A stretch of DNA of 64,000 nucleotides, taken from NCBI RefSeq assembly GCF_039537005.1, contig NZ_BAAAZR010000006.1:62001-126000 (forward strand), in the 5' to 3' direction. The notes below the pieces were generated by a model. That model did not search any database and had not been told where the DNA came from. It saw only the letters and a list, made by a program, of their open reading frames with translations. Positions 33,711 to 43,175 of the stretch are shown piece after piece (position 1 is the first letter of the stretch; each line of letters opens with the position of its first letter). A program made the translations under genes and the position numbers. This DNA comes from Sphaerisporangium flaviroseum. GTDB taxonomy: Bacteria; Actinomycetota; Actinomycetes; Streptosporangiales; Streptosporangiaceae.

Positions 33711-33906
33711 GTTGGTTCAGCCTATGCGATTCATGGTGAACAATAGGATTTCCCAGGCCAGCTGGGCGATATGTCCTTGATTGAGACCATCGGTCATCCC
33801 TCTCCGTTTCTCTGTGCGCGATGATCGAGACGGCGATCGTCCAGTGCGGATACATTGACGGCGCGATCGAGTAGGGGGACGGGGCGGACCTGGAGTTGGA
33901 GGCGAT

Positions 33907-34413
33907 ATGATCATCGTTGAACGTCCGGAGGTGCTTGTCGTCGGTCACGCCGTGCGCACCACCAACGCGGCCGAGGCCGACCCCTCACGAGCGCAGTTGC
34001 CAGGCTTGTGGGCTCGGGCCGGAGCGCCAGGAGCCTTCGCCCACGTGCCGGGGCGCGTCGACGAGAACCTGTACGCCGTGCTGATCGACTACGAGAGCGG
34101 TCACCAGGGCGCGTACACGCAGATCGTGGGAGTGGCGGTCCGCACGGCGGCGGGGCTGCCGGAGGGCATGGTCGCGGTGCGCGTGCCGGGGGTGCAGTCG
34201 CTCAAGGTCGAGGCGCACGGCCCGATGCCCCAGGCGTTGATCGAGGCGTGGCAGCAGGTGTGGAGGCACACCGAGGGTGGTGGGGTTCCTGCGCGGGCCT
34301 TCACCACCGACCTGGAGGTCCACCACCGAGCGGGCGTCGATCTCTACCTTGCCGTACTCCCCGGTCACAGCCCCATCCCGGCGGGCCACGGCAGAGAGCG
34401 CACCCAGGCCTAG
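33907..34413 (+). CDS. GyrI-like effector-binding domain protein
   Basis: The 168-residue single-domain protein resembles the GyrI/AraC effector-binding (SOUL-like) fold: IIVERPEVLVVGHAVRT at the start, a central LYAVLIDYESGHQGAYTQIVG, then MVAVRVPGVQSLKVEAHGPM and a closing HHRAGVDLYLAVL. Such free-standing domains bind small hydrophobic molecules, and some hydrolyse cyclopropanoid compounds. A GGAGG ribosome site precedes the ATG by six bases. It converges with the P450 gene at 34465. Confidence 0.82.
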   Translation: MIIVERPEVLVVGHAVRTTNAAEADPSRAQLPGLWARAGAPGAFAHVPGRVDENLYAVLIDYESGHQGAYTQIVGVAVRTAAGLPEGMVAVRVPGVQSLKVEAHGPMPQALIEAWQQVWRHTEGGGVPARAFTTDLEVHHRAGVDLYLAVLPGHSPIPAGHGRERTQA

Positions 34414-34464
34414 CGCCGTCACGAGACGAACATCGCACCAGCGGCACCGTGCCGTGGTCGGGGG

Positions 34465-35643
34465 TCAGCGGGGGTGGAGGGTCAGGGGGAAGGAGGTTAT
34501 GCCTCTGACGAAGGAGTTCTTCAGGATCCGCGGTCCCTGGTCGTCGGCCCAGGAGGCTGAGCCGACGCGTTTGACGAACTCCTCGAAGAAGATCTTCAGC
34601 TCCAACCGGGCGAGCGACGCTCCCAGGCAGAAGTGGGTACCGAGCCCGAAGGCGATGTGCCGGCCCGCCGGCCGGGTCACGTCGAAGGTGTTCGGGTCGG
34701 TGAACACCGCCTCGTCCTGGTTGGCCGAGCCGTACATCAGCAGCACCTGCATGCCCTTCGCGATCCGCTGTCCGCCGAACACGGTGTCGGTCGTCGCGGC
34801 TCTGCACATGTTCAGCACCGGGGTGGTCCAGCGGATGAACTCCTCGATCGCGTTGTCCATCAGTTCGGGCGATTCGCGCAGCAGGGCCCACTGGGCGGGG
34901 TGGCGGATCAGGGCGTCGATGGAGGTGGCGATGACGGTCCGGGTGGTCTCGGCCCCGCCGTCGAGCAGGAGCAGCGCCTCGCTGGCCAGGTGCTCGTCGT
35001 CGTAGGACGCCTGGGCCGACCACAGCGACAGCAGGTCGTCCCGGGGGCACTCGCGCCGTTCGGCCGCCATGTCCTGCACCGCCAGGCCGAACTCGCCCGC
35101 CGCGACCGCCGCGTCATGGGTGACGTACCGCAGGCCGCCGCCGGCGACGATGGTGGTCTCCGACCAGTGCATCAGCCTGGGCCAGTCCTCGTCGGGGAAG
35201 CCCAGCAGCCAGCCGATCATCCGGGCGGGCAGCGGCGCGGCCAGGGCGGGCACCGCGTCCACCGTCCCGGCGTCCAGCGCCTTGTCGATCAGCTCGGTGA
35301 CCACCTGTCTCACCCGCTCGGCGTACCGCTCGCTCACGTAGCGGGGGGTGAAGCGGCGGTAGACCAGGCGCCGCCGCTCGGCGTGCTCGGGGTCGTCCAG
35401 CCCGATCATCGAGGGGTCGGAGGGAAGCTGCGGCCGGTAGCCTCCCGTGCTCGACCACAGCTGGGGATCGCGCTCGATGGCGCAGACGTCGGCGTGACGG
35501 GAGATGCCCCACAGCTGGTTGACCTCGTCGAAGTAGACGGGGGCGTTGGCCCGCAGCCAGGCGTACGTGGGACGGGGGTCCGCGGCGTACAGGTCGCCGT
35601 CGAGGAGGTCGATCCGGTGGACGGGAGGCTGGTGATCAAGCAT
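34465..35643 (-). CDS. Cytochrome P450 (CYP142-like)
   Basis: The 392-residue cytoplasmic P450 has the I-helix oxygen motif GGAETTRT, the K-helix ExxR in EEFIRW, and the heme-binding loop FGLGTHFCLG with the cysteine ligand at residue 339. The segment around the substrate pocket and heme (LNMCRAATTDTVFGGQ, LMYGSANQDEAVF) is close to mycobacterial CYP142, which oxidises the cholesterol side chain, but the substrate here is not established. It lies 114 bases downstream of the racemase gene on the same strand and is likely in the same operon. No ferredoxin or reductase gene is nearby. Confidence 0.92.
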   Translation of the reverse strand: MLDHQPPVHRIDLLDGDLYAADPRPTYAWLRANAPVYFDEVNQLWGISRHADVCAIERDPQLWSSTGGYRPQLPSDPSMIGLDDPEHAERRRLVYRRFTPRYVSERYAERVRQVVTELIDKALDAGTVDAVPALAAPLPARMIGWLLGFPDEDWPRLMHWSETTIVAGGGLRYVTHDAAVAAGEFGLAVQDMAAERRECPRDDLLSLWSAQASYDDEHLASEALLLLDGGAETTRTVIATSIDALIRHPAQWALLRESPELMDNAIEEFIRWTTPVLNMCRAATTDTVFGGQRIAKGMQVLLMYGSANQDEAVFTDPNTFDVTRPAGRHIAFGLGTHFCLGASLARLELKIFFEEFVKRVGSASWADDQGPRILKNSFVRGITSFPLTLHPR

Positions 35644-35757
35644 GAGCCGCTCCTGAGGGAAGAGCGCCCGGCCGGTCGCGCCACACGAGCGGGCAGGGTG
35701 GTGGGCTGGGAGGTCAGATCGCTCCTCTCATGCGGGCCGCACCCCGCATGGGGCTCA

Positions 35758-36885
35758 TCAGGCGAGGACTCCGGCGTCGCGGAGGGTCTTGGCGCGGGCG
35801 TCCGGTATGCCCCATGAGGTGAGGTCGTGCAGGCGGGTGGCCTGGGCGAGATCGCCACGGTCGCTGCCGATCAGACGGGGCGCGGGTGCGGGCTGGGTGA
35901 CGCCGCCGACCTCGACGAACGTCCCTCTCGCGGTGTTGTGCGGGTGCCGGGCCGCCTCGCCCATGTCGAGCACGGGTGAGACGCACGCGTCGGACCCCTC
36001 GAAGATCTCCTCCCACTCCGCACGGGTCTTGGACTTGAACGTCGCCGCGAGCCGGTCGCGGATCTCCGGCCAGTTGGCGCGGTCGTCCCGGCTGGGCAGG
36101 TCCGTGAGCCCGGTCCTGGCGAGCAGTTCGGCCCAGAAGGCGGGCTCCAGGGCGCCGACCGCGAGGTGGCGTCCGTCGGCGGTCTCGTACGTGTCGTACA
36201 TCGGCGCGCCCGTGTCGAGCAGGTTGGTGCCGCGGGGGCCCCACAGGCCGCTCTGCGCGCTGTGGCAGAACATCGCGAACAGGATGGCGGCCCCGTCCAC
36301 CATCGCGGCGTCTATCACCTTGCCGCGTCCGGTGCGCCCGCGCTCGATCAGGGCGAGCAGCACGCCGTACGCCAGCATCAGGCCGCCGCCGGCGAAGTCG
36401 CCGAGGATGTTGATGGGGGGAGTGGGCTTGTCGCCCTCGCGGCCGAGCAGCGACAGCACGCCGGCCATCGCGATGTAGTCGATGTCGTGCCCGGCGGTGG
36501 GCGCGAGCGGGCCGTCCTGGCCCCAGCCGGTCATCCGGCCGTAGATGAGCCGCTCGTTGACCTCGTGGAGGTCGTCGGGACCTATGCCGAGCCGCTCGGC
36601 GACCCCGGGACGGAACACCTCGATCACCACGTCGGCGTTGGCGGCGAGTTCCTTGAAGGCGGCCACTCCCTCGGGTGATTTCAGGTCGAGCCCGATGGTC
36701 CGCTTGCCGCGATCCATGACGTCCGTACGAGGGCGGTCGCCGCTCTTGGCGACCGCGCTCACCCGGTCGACGCGCAGGACCTCGGCGCCGTGGTCGGCGA
36801 GCATCATGCCCGCGAAGGGCCCTGGCGCGAGACCGGCCAGTTCGAGCACGCGTACCCCGGCCAGGGGACCGCCGTTCTGACTCAT
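35758..36885 (-). CDS. Alpha-methylacyl-CoA racemase (CaiB/BaiF CoA-transferase family III)
   Basis: The 375-residue enzyme interconverts (2R)- and (2S)-methylacyl-CoA. The N-terminus is GVRVLELAGLAPGPFAGMML, DVVIEVFRPGVAERLG is the CoA-binding loop, and the racemase residues are present: His in AGHDIDYIAMAG, Asp in ILGDFAGGG, and Glu in VGALEPAFW. This set distinguishes it from other CaiB/BaiF transferases. The ATG at 36885 with AGGGAG nine bases upstream is preferred to the frame start at 36978. It is divergent from tmsA and upstream of the CYP142-like gene. Confidence 0.92.
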   Translation of the reverse strand: MSQNGGPLAGVRVLELAGLAPGPFAGMMLADHGAEVLRVDRVSAVAKSGDRPRTDVMDRGKRTIGLDLKSPEGVAAFKELAANADVVIEVFRPGVAERLGIGPDDLHEVNERLIYGRMTGWGQDGPLAPTAGHDIDYIAMAGVLSLLGREGDKPTPPINILGDFAGGGLMLAYGVLLALIERGRTGRGKVIDAAMVDGAAILFAMFCHSAQSGLWGPRGTNLLDTGAPMYDTYETADGRHLAVGALEPAFWAELLARTGLTDLPSRDDRANWPEIRDRLAATFKSKTRAEWEEIFEGSDACVSPVLDMGEAARHPHNTARGTFVEVGGVTQPAPAPRLIGSDRGDLAQATRLHDLTSWGIPDARAKTLRDAGVLA

Positions 36886-36932
36886 CGGTATCTCCCTAGG
36901 TGCGATGCCGACGATAGACGGCATCACGTGGG

Positions 36933-36946
36933 CAAGCAAACGCTTG
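36933..36946. promoter_or_regulatory. Inverted repeat in the racemase/tmsA divergent promoter
   Basis: CAAGC-AAAC-GCTTG is a perfect 5-bp inverted repeat about 48 bases upstream of the racemase start. CAAGC/GCTTG half-sites are common for TetR-type regulators of acyl-CoA metabolism in actinobacteria. It lies in the shared region between the racemase gene and tmsA. Confidence 0.5.
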
Positions 36947-37130
36947 GTGCTGAGCGGATGGAATCGATCTCCGGTCACCCGGCAACATGACGCTAACCCC
37001 TGCGTGACACCGGTTTGACGGGGGGCCCTGAGTTTGCGCGGGTTTAACGTGTCTACTCTGGTCGGTGGTCAACTCAGGAGATAGCGTTCTAGCGTCGATC
37101 TCCACACACTTAGTACTAGGGGGTGGTGGC

Positions 37131-38513
37131 ATGCCAGATCGCACGGTGAGGACGACCGCCCAAATGACAGCTCATCGAAGGGCCGTCGAGCAGATCAGGG
37201 AGTCCTACACCGCACTCCCCGAGGGTGCCTCCCCGCGGCTGTCGAAGCCGACCACCAACCTGTTCCGCTTCCGCGAGGCAGGCAAGGTGGCCAAACTGTC
37301 CGCACGGGACCTCGACAAGGTGATCCAGGTCGACCCGGAGACCAGGACCGCCGAGGTCCAGGGTATGACGACATACGAGCGGCTCGTGGATGCCACGCTG
37401 CCGTCCGGACTGATGCCGTACGTCGTGCCGCAGCTGAAGACGATCACCCTTGGCGGGGCGGTCACCGGGCTCGGCATCGAGTCCTCCAGCTTCCGGCACG
37501 GGTTGCCGCACGAGTCGGTCGAGGAGATGGAGATCCTCACCGGTGACGGCCGCATCGTGGTCGCCCGGCAGGACAACGAGCACCGCGACCTGTTCAATGC
37601 GTTCCCCAACTCCTACGGCACCCTCGGGTACGCTCTGCGGCTGCGCATCAAGCTGCTGCCCGTCCAGCCGTTCGTCCGGCTGACGCACATCCCCTTCTCC
37701 GACGCCGGCAAGTGCATGCTGGCGATGCAGGAGATCTGCGACAGCGGGGAGTACGACGGCGAGAAGATCGACTTCATCGACGGCACGTTCTTCGACCCCG
37801 GCGAGATGTACATCACCGTCGGACAGTTCGCCGAACGGGCGCCGTACGCCTCCGACTACACCGGGATGCGCATCTACTACCAGTCGATCCGCACCCGCAC
37901 CCGCGACTGGCTGACCGTCCGCGACTACCTCTGGCGCTGGGACACCGACTGGTTCTGGTGCTCACGGGCGTTCGGGGTGCAGCAGCCGCTCGTCCGCTCG
38001 CTGATGCCGCGGCGCTGGTTGCGCTCCGACGTCTACCGCAAGCTCGTCGGGCTCGACCAGAAGTACGGCGTGACGGCCCGGGTCGATCGGTGGCGGAACA
38101 ACCCGGTCCACGAGTCGGTCATCCAGGACGTCGAGGTGCCGGTGGACAACGGCGCCGACTTCCTGGAGTTCTTCCATGACAAGGTCGGCATGACGCCGGT
38201 CTGGATGTGCCCGCTGAAGGCCACCGGAGAGTGGCCGGTCTACCCGCTGGAGCCGGGCAAGCTCTACGTGAACTTCGGGTTCTGGGGCATGGTCGCCCTG
38301 CCACGCGGACAGTTCGACGGTTACCACAACCGGCTCATCGAGCACTCCGTGCACGAGCTGGGCGGCCACAAGTCCCTGTATTCGACATCGTTCTACCCCC
38401 GTGAGGAGTTCTGGCGTCTCTACAACGGGGACGCCTACTGGCCGGTCAAACGGGCCTACGACCCGGGAGGGCGGTTGCTCGACCTCTATGACAAGTGCGT
38501 ACGGGGGCGTTGA
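37131..38513 (+). CDS. tmsA: FAD-binding oxidoreductase TmsA/BfaA (10-methylene fatty acid reductase)
   Basis: The 460-residue protein has an N-terminal PCMH-type FAD domain (KLSARDLDKVIQVDPETRTA, then TLGGAVTGLGIESSSFRHG) and a C-terminal part like the DHCR24 sterol reductases. Together with the methyltransferase 13 bases downstream it forms the known actinobacterial pair that makes 10-methyl branched fatty acids: TmsB methylates a C9-C10 double bond to a 10-methylene chain, and TmsA reduces it. The start at 37131 has GGGGGTGG just upstream; the frame extends to 37065 without support. 10-Methyl acids are typical membrane lipids of Streptosporangiaceae. Confidence 0.87.
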   Translation: MPDRTVRTTAQMTAHRRAVEQIRESYTALPEGASPRLSKPTTNLFRFREAGKVAKLSARDLDKVIQVDPETRTAEVQGMTTYERLVDATLPSGLMPYVVPQLKTITLGGAVTGLGIESSSFRHGLPHESVEEMEILTGDGRIVVARQDNEHRDLFNAFPNSYGTLGYALRLRIKLLPVQPFVRLTHIPFSDAGKCMLAMQEICDSGEYDGEKIDFIDGTFFDPGEMYITVGQFAERAPYASDYTGMRIYYQSIRTRTRDWLTVRDYLWRWDTDWFWCSRAFGVQQPLVRSLMPRRWLRSDVYRKLVGLDQKYGVTARVDRWRNNPVHESVIQDVEVPVDNGADFLEFFHDKVGMTPVWMCPLKATGEWPVYPLEPGKLYVNFGFWGMVALPRGQFDGYHNRLIEHSVHELGGHKSLYSTSFYPREEFWRLYNGDAYWPVKRAYDPGGRLLDLYDKCVRGR

Positions 38514-38526
38514 GGAGGTTGATCAG

Positions 38527-39786
38527 ATGACACTAGCCCAGATCTTCGGAAAGATCGTTGGGCCCGAGGCGAACGTCGAGTTCGCCGCGTACGACGGCAG
38601 CAAGGCCGGGCCGTCGGAGGCGGCCGTCCGTATCGAGGTGAAGACCCCGATAGCGGTCGCCTACCTGGCTCAGTCCCCTGGGGAGATGGGGCTCGCCAGG
38701 GCCTACATCGGGGGCCACATCGACGTGCACGGGGACATGTACACCCTGCTGTCGGAGATGGCGCGGCTCACCCTCGACGACCTGCCGTTGAAGGAGAAGA
38801 TCTCCGTCGCCCGGTCGCTGGGACCGAAGCCGTTGCTGATGCGCGTCCCTCCACCACCCCAGGAGGTCCGCCACAGCACGCTCGCCAAGCTCGGCAGCCG
38901 GCACGCCAAGCAGCGTGACGCCGAGGCGATCCACCACCACTACGACGTCTCCAACCGGTTCTACGAGTGGGTGCTCGGCCCGTCCATGGCCTACACCTGC
39001 GCGGTGTTCCCGGAGGACGGCTCGTCGCTGGAGGAGGCGCAGTACGCCAAGTTCGACCTCGTCGCCAAGAAGCTCGACCTCAAGCCGGGCATGCGCCTGC
39101 TCGACGTCGGCTGTGGCTGGGGCGGCATGGTGGTGCACGCCGCCAAGCAGTACGGCGTGAAGGTCCTCGGGGTCACGCTGTCGCGCCAGCAGGCCGAGTG
39201 GGCGCAGAAGGCGATCGCCGAGGCCGGGCTCTCCGAGCTCGCCGAGGTGCGCCATCTCGACTACCGCGACGTCACCGAGGAGGGCTTCGACGCGGTCAGC
39301 TCGATCGGCCTGACCGAGCACATCGGCAAGAACCAGCTCCCCGGCTACTTCCGGTTCCTCTACGGCAAGCTCAAGCCGGGCGGGCGGCTGCTCAACCACT
39401 GCATCACCCGGCCCACCGGCACAGAGCGGACCATCAACAAGGGCGGCTTCATCAACCGGTACGTCTTCCCCGACGGGGAGCTGGAGTCCGTCGGCCACCT
39501 CGTCCGCGAGATGGAGGACATCGGGTTCGAGATCCGGCACGAGGAGAACCTCCGGGAGCACTACGCCAAGACCCTCGTGAAGTGGTGCGCCAACCTCGAC
39601 GACCACTGGGACGAGGCGGTCCAGGAGGTCGGCCAGGGCACGGCGCGGGTATGGCGGCTCTACATGGCCGGCTGCGTCGTCGGATTCGAGCGCAACAAGG
39701 TCCAGCTCCACCAGGTGCTGGGCGTCAAGCTGGGCCCGAACGGCGAGTCCGGCGTCTCCCTGCGCCCCTCGCGCGACTGGCCCTGA
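38527..39786 (+). CDS. tmsB: SAM-dependent fatty acid 10-methyltransferase TmsB/BfaB (CFA synthase family)
   Basis: The 419-residue member of the cyclopropane-fatty-acid synthase family has the SAM site LLDVGCGWGGMVVHAAKQYG, the family signature HHHYDVSNRFYEWVLGPSMA, and YTCAVF. The C-terminal half holds EHIGKNQLPGYFRFLYGKL and FINRYVFPDGEL, where an acidic/Tyr pocket stabilises the lipid cation. It works on olefinic acyl chains of phospholipids. GAGGAGG lies six bases before the ATG, and tmsA ends 13 bases upstream. Confidence 0.9.
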   Translation: MTLAQIFGKIVGPEANVEFAAYDGSKAGPSEAAVRIEVKTPIAVAYLAQSPGEMGLARAYIGGHIDVHGDMYTLLSEMARLTLDDLPLKEKISVARSLGPKPLLMRVPPPPQEVRHSTLAKLGSRHAKQRDAEAIHHHYDVSNRFYEWVLGPSMAYTCAVFPEDGSSLEEAQYAKFDLVAKKLDLKPGMRLLDVGCGWGGMVVHAAKQYGVKVLGVTLSRQQAEWAQKAIAEAGLSELAEVRHLDYRDVTEEGFDAVSSIGLTEHIGKNQLPGYFRFLYGKLKPGGRLLNHCITRPTGTERTINKGGFINRYVFPDGELESVGHLVREMEDIGFEIRHEENLREHYAKTLVKWCANLDDHWDEAVQEVGQGTARVWRLYMAGCVVGFERNKVQLHQVLGVKLGPNGESGVSLRPSRDWP

Positions 39787-39994
39787 CCTGAGCCCAAGCT
39801 GATCGGCCGCCCGGCTTCGCTCGAGCCGGACGCCGGGCGATCCGACCAGCGCCCCGCAAGGTCCGAACCATGGGCGCCCCGCCTGCCCCGCCGGCGGGGC
39901 GCCGTTTCTCATCCGGCGGCCCGCCGCACGCACTCGCGTACGTCGGCGCGGCCCGCACTGGCTCGGCACACCTGTACGTCCGCTGTACGTCCGC

Positions 39995-41302
39995 TCAGCC
40001 GCGCGCGTGTTCCGCGGTGACCAGCGCGGCGGCGAGCTGGACGGCGACCAGTTTCCGGATGGGGATCGGACGCCCCGCGGACTCGGCTTCCGCCTCGTCG
40101 CACCAGCCTTCGAACAGCTCGCGCAGCCGGGCGCGCTGCTCGCGGACGGCCGGAGTGAGGTTGCCCGCGGCGGCCTCGGCGTCCAGCATGCGGCACAGCG
40201 TCCCGGCGAAGCGGAGGCGGCGCATGTGGAGCGTCTGCCGGTTGCCGAACAGCTCGGCCACGGTCGCGGGCCGGTCGGCGCCGGGCAGGTCCTCCCAGCC
40301 GTCGGCGAACTTCCGGTAGGTGTCGAACATGTCCTCGGCCGAGCGGCGGAACGGCGAGTAGACGGTGAGGTCGCGCCGCACCGAGTCCATGGCGGACCGC
40401 AGGACGTCGAGCAACTCCCCCTGGGCGGCGAGCCCGGTTTTCAGCACGTCACCGTAGGGGGTCGCGGTCGGAGTCGTGTCGGAGATCCGCTCGTCCGCCC
40501 AGTAGGGGAGCTCGGTGATCAGGTGCAGCGCGCCGAACCTGGCCGCGTAGTCCGCGCTGCCGCCTCCTGCGCCGAACTGCTTGGCCTGCCCCGCGCCACC
40601 CGGGGTGAGGTAGACGGCTGGGGCGATGGCGATGGCGCCGGGTAGCTCCGGCTCGCCATGGTGCATCGGGATGCCTTCCCAGCCCGGCAGCTCGATCAGC
40701 CGCGCCGCCAGGTCGGGGTCGTGGCGGTTCACGTAGTAGTACGCGCCGCTGTACTCCCCGTTGTGCAGGGAGTAGACGAACGAGGGCCGCACCTCGTCCA
40801 TGAGCCGCATCAGCGCCTCGGTCTCCGGCAGGCTGCCGTGGAAGGAGTAGCCGTCCCCGGTGAGCGGGAAGGTCCACTCGACCTGGTCGTTCCAGGCCGG
40901 CCGGTAGAAGTGCCGGGCGTAGTGGCGGCGGTCGCCCGGGCCGGCGTACCACCCCTCGTTGAGGCGCGCGCCGTCCGGGTCCACGCACGGGATCAGGTGC
41001 CAGCGGTAGCCCAGCGAGTCCCGAAGCTCCGCGTCCTCGCACAGCCGCCGGATGAGCTGGCTGACGGTGAGCGAGCCGATCGGCTCGTTGGGGTGCGGGC
41101 CGCCGATGACGAGGGCGTCGCGTGGTCCTGACCCGAGGGTGAGCGCCCGCAGCGGCTCGCCCAGCCGCGAGGTGCCGATGGAGCGCAGCCGTACGAGGCC
41201 GGGGTGGCGGGCGGCGAGTTCGTCAAGCTCGGCGTGCATCTCGTCCACGCTGGGAAACCTGTCGAAGTCCGGGACCCGCCGCATCTGCTCGCGAACGTCC
41301 AT
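39995..41302 (-). CDS. M14-family zinc carboxypeptidase-like protein
   Basis: The 435-residue protein has the M14 metallopeptidase fold. Zinc ligands are the HPNEP motif (His and Glu, about residue 90) and the later His in VYSLHNGEYSG; the general base is the Glu in LITELPYW. DPDGARLNEGW supplies the substrate-binding Asn/Arg-like loop. There is no signal peptide, so a cytoplasmic role is likely, and the substrate is unknown. Its C-terminus (about 300-435) is an extra helical region. TGGAGG precedes the ATG. It has no operon partner. Confidence 0.87.
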   Translation of the reverse strand: MDVREQMRRVPDFDRFPSVDEMHAELDELAARHPGLVRLRSIGTSRLGEPLRALTLGSGPRDALVIGGPHPNEPIGSLTVSQLIRRLCEDAELRDSLGYRWHLIPCVDPDGARLNEGWYAGPGDRRHYARHFYRPAWNDQVEWTFPLTGDGYSFHGSLPETEALMRLMDEVRPSFVYSLHNGEYSGAYYYVNRHDPDLAARLIELPGWEGIPMHHGEPELPGAIAIAPAVYLTPGGAGQAKQFGAGGGSADYAARFGALHLITELPYWADERISDTTPTATPYGDVLKTGLAAQGELLDVLRSAMDSVRRDLTVYSPFRRSAEDMFDTYRKFADGWEDLPGADRPATVAELFGNRQTLHMRRLRFAGTLCRMLDAEAAAGNLTPAVREQRARLRELFEGWCDEAEAESAGRPIPIRKLVAVQLAAALVTAEHARG

Positions 41303-41441
41303 GGCATCGCCTCCAGTTGCTAGCCCCGGGCTCCTTGACCGGCCTCTCGTAGTTTTGCCCTATTTGACGGAGTTCGACGGTGGCAGATCGCGGGAACCTG
41401 GGTGGCCCCGCGCGCCATGCGGGGTCACCCAGGGGAGCGTG

Positions 41442-42995
41442 TCAGCGGAGCTCGCGCTTGAGGATCTTGCCGCTCGCTGTCATCGGGAAGGACTCGCGGA
41501 ACTCCACCAGGCGCGGGTACTTGTAGGCCGCCATGTTCTCCTTGCACCAGTCGATCAGGGCCTCCTCGGTGAGCGCCGCGCCCGCCTTCCGGATGACGTA
41601 CGCCTTGATCTCCTCGCCGTGCGACTCGTGCGCGACGCCGACGACGGCGGCCAGCGAGACCGCCTCGTGGGTCATGAGGACCTCTTCCAGCTCACGCGGG
41701 TAGACGTTGAACCCACCACGGATGATCAGGTCCTTGGCCCGGTCGATGATGGAGTAGTAGCCGTCGGCGTCCCGGGTGGCGATGTCGCCGGTGCGGAACC
41801 AGCCGTCGCTCATGACCTCGGCGGTGGCGTCGGGCCGGTTGTAGTACCCCTTCATCACGTTGTGCCCGCGGATCGCGATCTCGCCGGGTCCCTCACCCTC
41901 GATGGTCGTCCAGTCGGTGTCGACCAGCTTCATCTCCACGCCCCAGACCGGGGTGCCGATCGTGCCGGGCTTGGCGGGCCTGCCCGGCTGGTTGAAGCTG
42001 GCCACCGGCGAGGTCTCCGACAGGCCGTACCCCTCGAGGACCGGCACGCTGAAGGTCCTCTCGAAGTCCTTGAGCACCTCGACGGGCAGCGAGGCGCCGC
42101 CCGCGGCCGCGGTCCGCAGGGTGACGGGCACCTCGGCGCCGTCGGCGTGGATCGAGGTGAGCATGGCCCAGTACATCGTCGGGACGCCCGCGAACAGCGT
42201 GACGCCCTCGTCGCGCATCAGCGCCAGGGCGCCCGCCGGCTCGAAGCGCGGCATCAGCACCAGGGTCGCCCTGCGGCGGAAGCCGGCGTTCATGATGACG
42301 GTCTGGCCGAACGAGTGGAAGAGCGGGAGCGTCGCGAGGTACACGTCGTTCCCCGTGACCTCGAACATCTCGTCGGAGACGATCGCGTTCATGAGCATGT
42401 TCTGGTGGCTCAGCTCCGCGCCCTTGGGCTGCCCGGTGGTGCCGCTGGTGTAGAGGATCACCGCCGTGTCGTCCGGCGCGGTGGCCACGGTCTCGAACTC
42501 GCTGGGCTGGCCGTCGAGCGCGCTCCACAGCGACTGGGCGCCCTCGATGGGGGAGTCGGTGGCGAAGGCGGTGGCGGGCAGCAGGAAGAAGTCGGCGGCG
42601 TGCGGGTCGCCTTCCGGGACGGCCTCACGGAACGCCGCGTGGCCGCGTGCCCCGAGCGGGAGTTCGGGGCCGCCCTCGAAGCAGAACAGCGCCTTGGCCT
42701 CGGAGTCGCGCAGGTGATAGGCGATCTCCCGCTGTTGCAGCAGCACGTTCAGCGGGACGACCGTGGCGCCGGCCTTCAGGATGCCGAAGTAGACGAACGG
42801 GAAGTACGGCAGGTTCGGGCACGCCAGTGCCACCTTGTCGCCCTTGCCGATGCCCCGGGACGCCAGGAGGTTCGCCACCTGGTTCGCCAGGATGTCGACC
42901 AGGGAGTACGGCATCCGTACCTCACCGAACACCACGGCTGTACGGTCGGGACGCTCCCGGGCGCTGTCCTCCAGGACGACCGACAGGTTGAGCAT
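41442..42995 (-). CDS. Long/medium-chain fatty-acid-CoA ligase (FadD-like)
   Basis: The 517-residue adenylating enzyme has the P-loop ILYTSGTTGQPKGAELSHQN, the motif GYGLSETSPVASFN, the hinge GWFRTGDIATRDADGYYSII followed by DRAKDLIIRGGFNVYP, and the catalytic lysine in TASGKILKREL at the very end. It activates a carboxylic acid to the CoA ester for beta-oxidation. The ATG at 42995 with GAGGAGG is preferred to the frame start at 43076. It is divergent from the GMC oxidoreductase gene, so the two probably share control. Confidence 0.92.
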   Translation of the reverse strand: MLNLSVVLEDSARERPDRTAVVFGEVRMPYSLVDILANQVANLLASRGIGKGDKVALACPNLPYFPFVYFGILKAGATVVPLNVLLQQREIAYHLRDSEAKALFCFEGGPELPLGARGHAAFREAVPEGDPHAADFFLLPATAFATDSPIEGAQSLWSALDGQPSEFETVATAPDDTAVILYTSGTTGQPKGAELSHQNMLMNAIVSDEMFEVTGNDVYLATLPLFHSFGQTVIMNAGFRRRATLVLMPRFEPAGALALMRDEGVTLFAGVPTMYWAMLTSIHADGAEVPVTLRTAAAGGASLPVEVLKDFERTFSVPVLEGYGLSETSPVASFNQPGRPAKPGTIGTPVWGVEMKLVDTDWTTIEGEGPGEIAIRGHNVMKGYYNRPDATAEVMSDGWFRTGDIATRDADGYYSIIDRAKDLIIRGGFNVYPRELEEVLMTHEAVSLAAVVGVAHESHGEEIKAYVIRKAGAALTEEALIDWCKENMAAYKYPRLVEFRESFPMTASGKILKRELR

Positions 42996-43175
42996 GGATG
43001 GTTCCTCCTCGCTGGGGCAGGCTGCCTCCGTTCGAGGCCCGTGACCGAGGTCACCGGCCCCTCCGGTTGGCGTCATCTTGGCAGCCGACAGCTACTAATC
43101 GGTAACGAGCGTGGACGTGGCCCCAGAACCGGCGTAAGTACGTGATTGGTTGCTGACCATCCCCCGGAGGCATCA

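Noticed and set aside
43093..43106. TACTAATCGGTAAC as a regulator site between the acyl-CoA ligase and GMC genes
   Set aside because: It resembles TetR-type lipid-regulator sites but is only weakly symmetrical and occurs once, so it was not listed as a feature.
41052..43145. Long plus-strand frame opposite the M14 and acyl-CoA ligase genes
   Set aside because: It is an antisense shadow; both minus-strand genes have complete motifs and ribosome sites. The same applies to the frames at 13678-15285 (+), 38533-39969 (-), 43173-44669 (-), 44531-46093 (-), 46885-48228 (-) and 50782-52809 (-).
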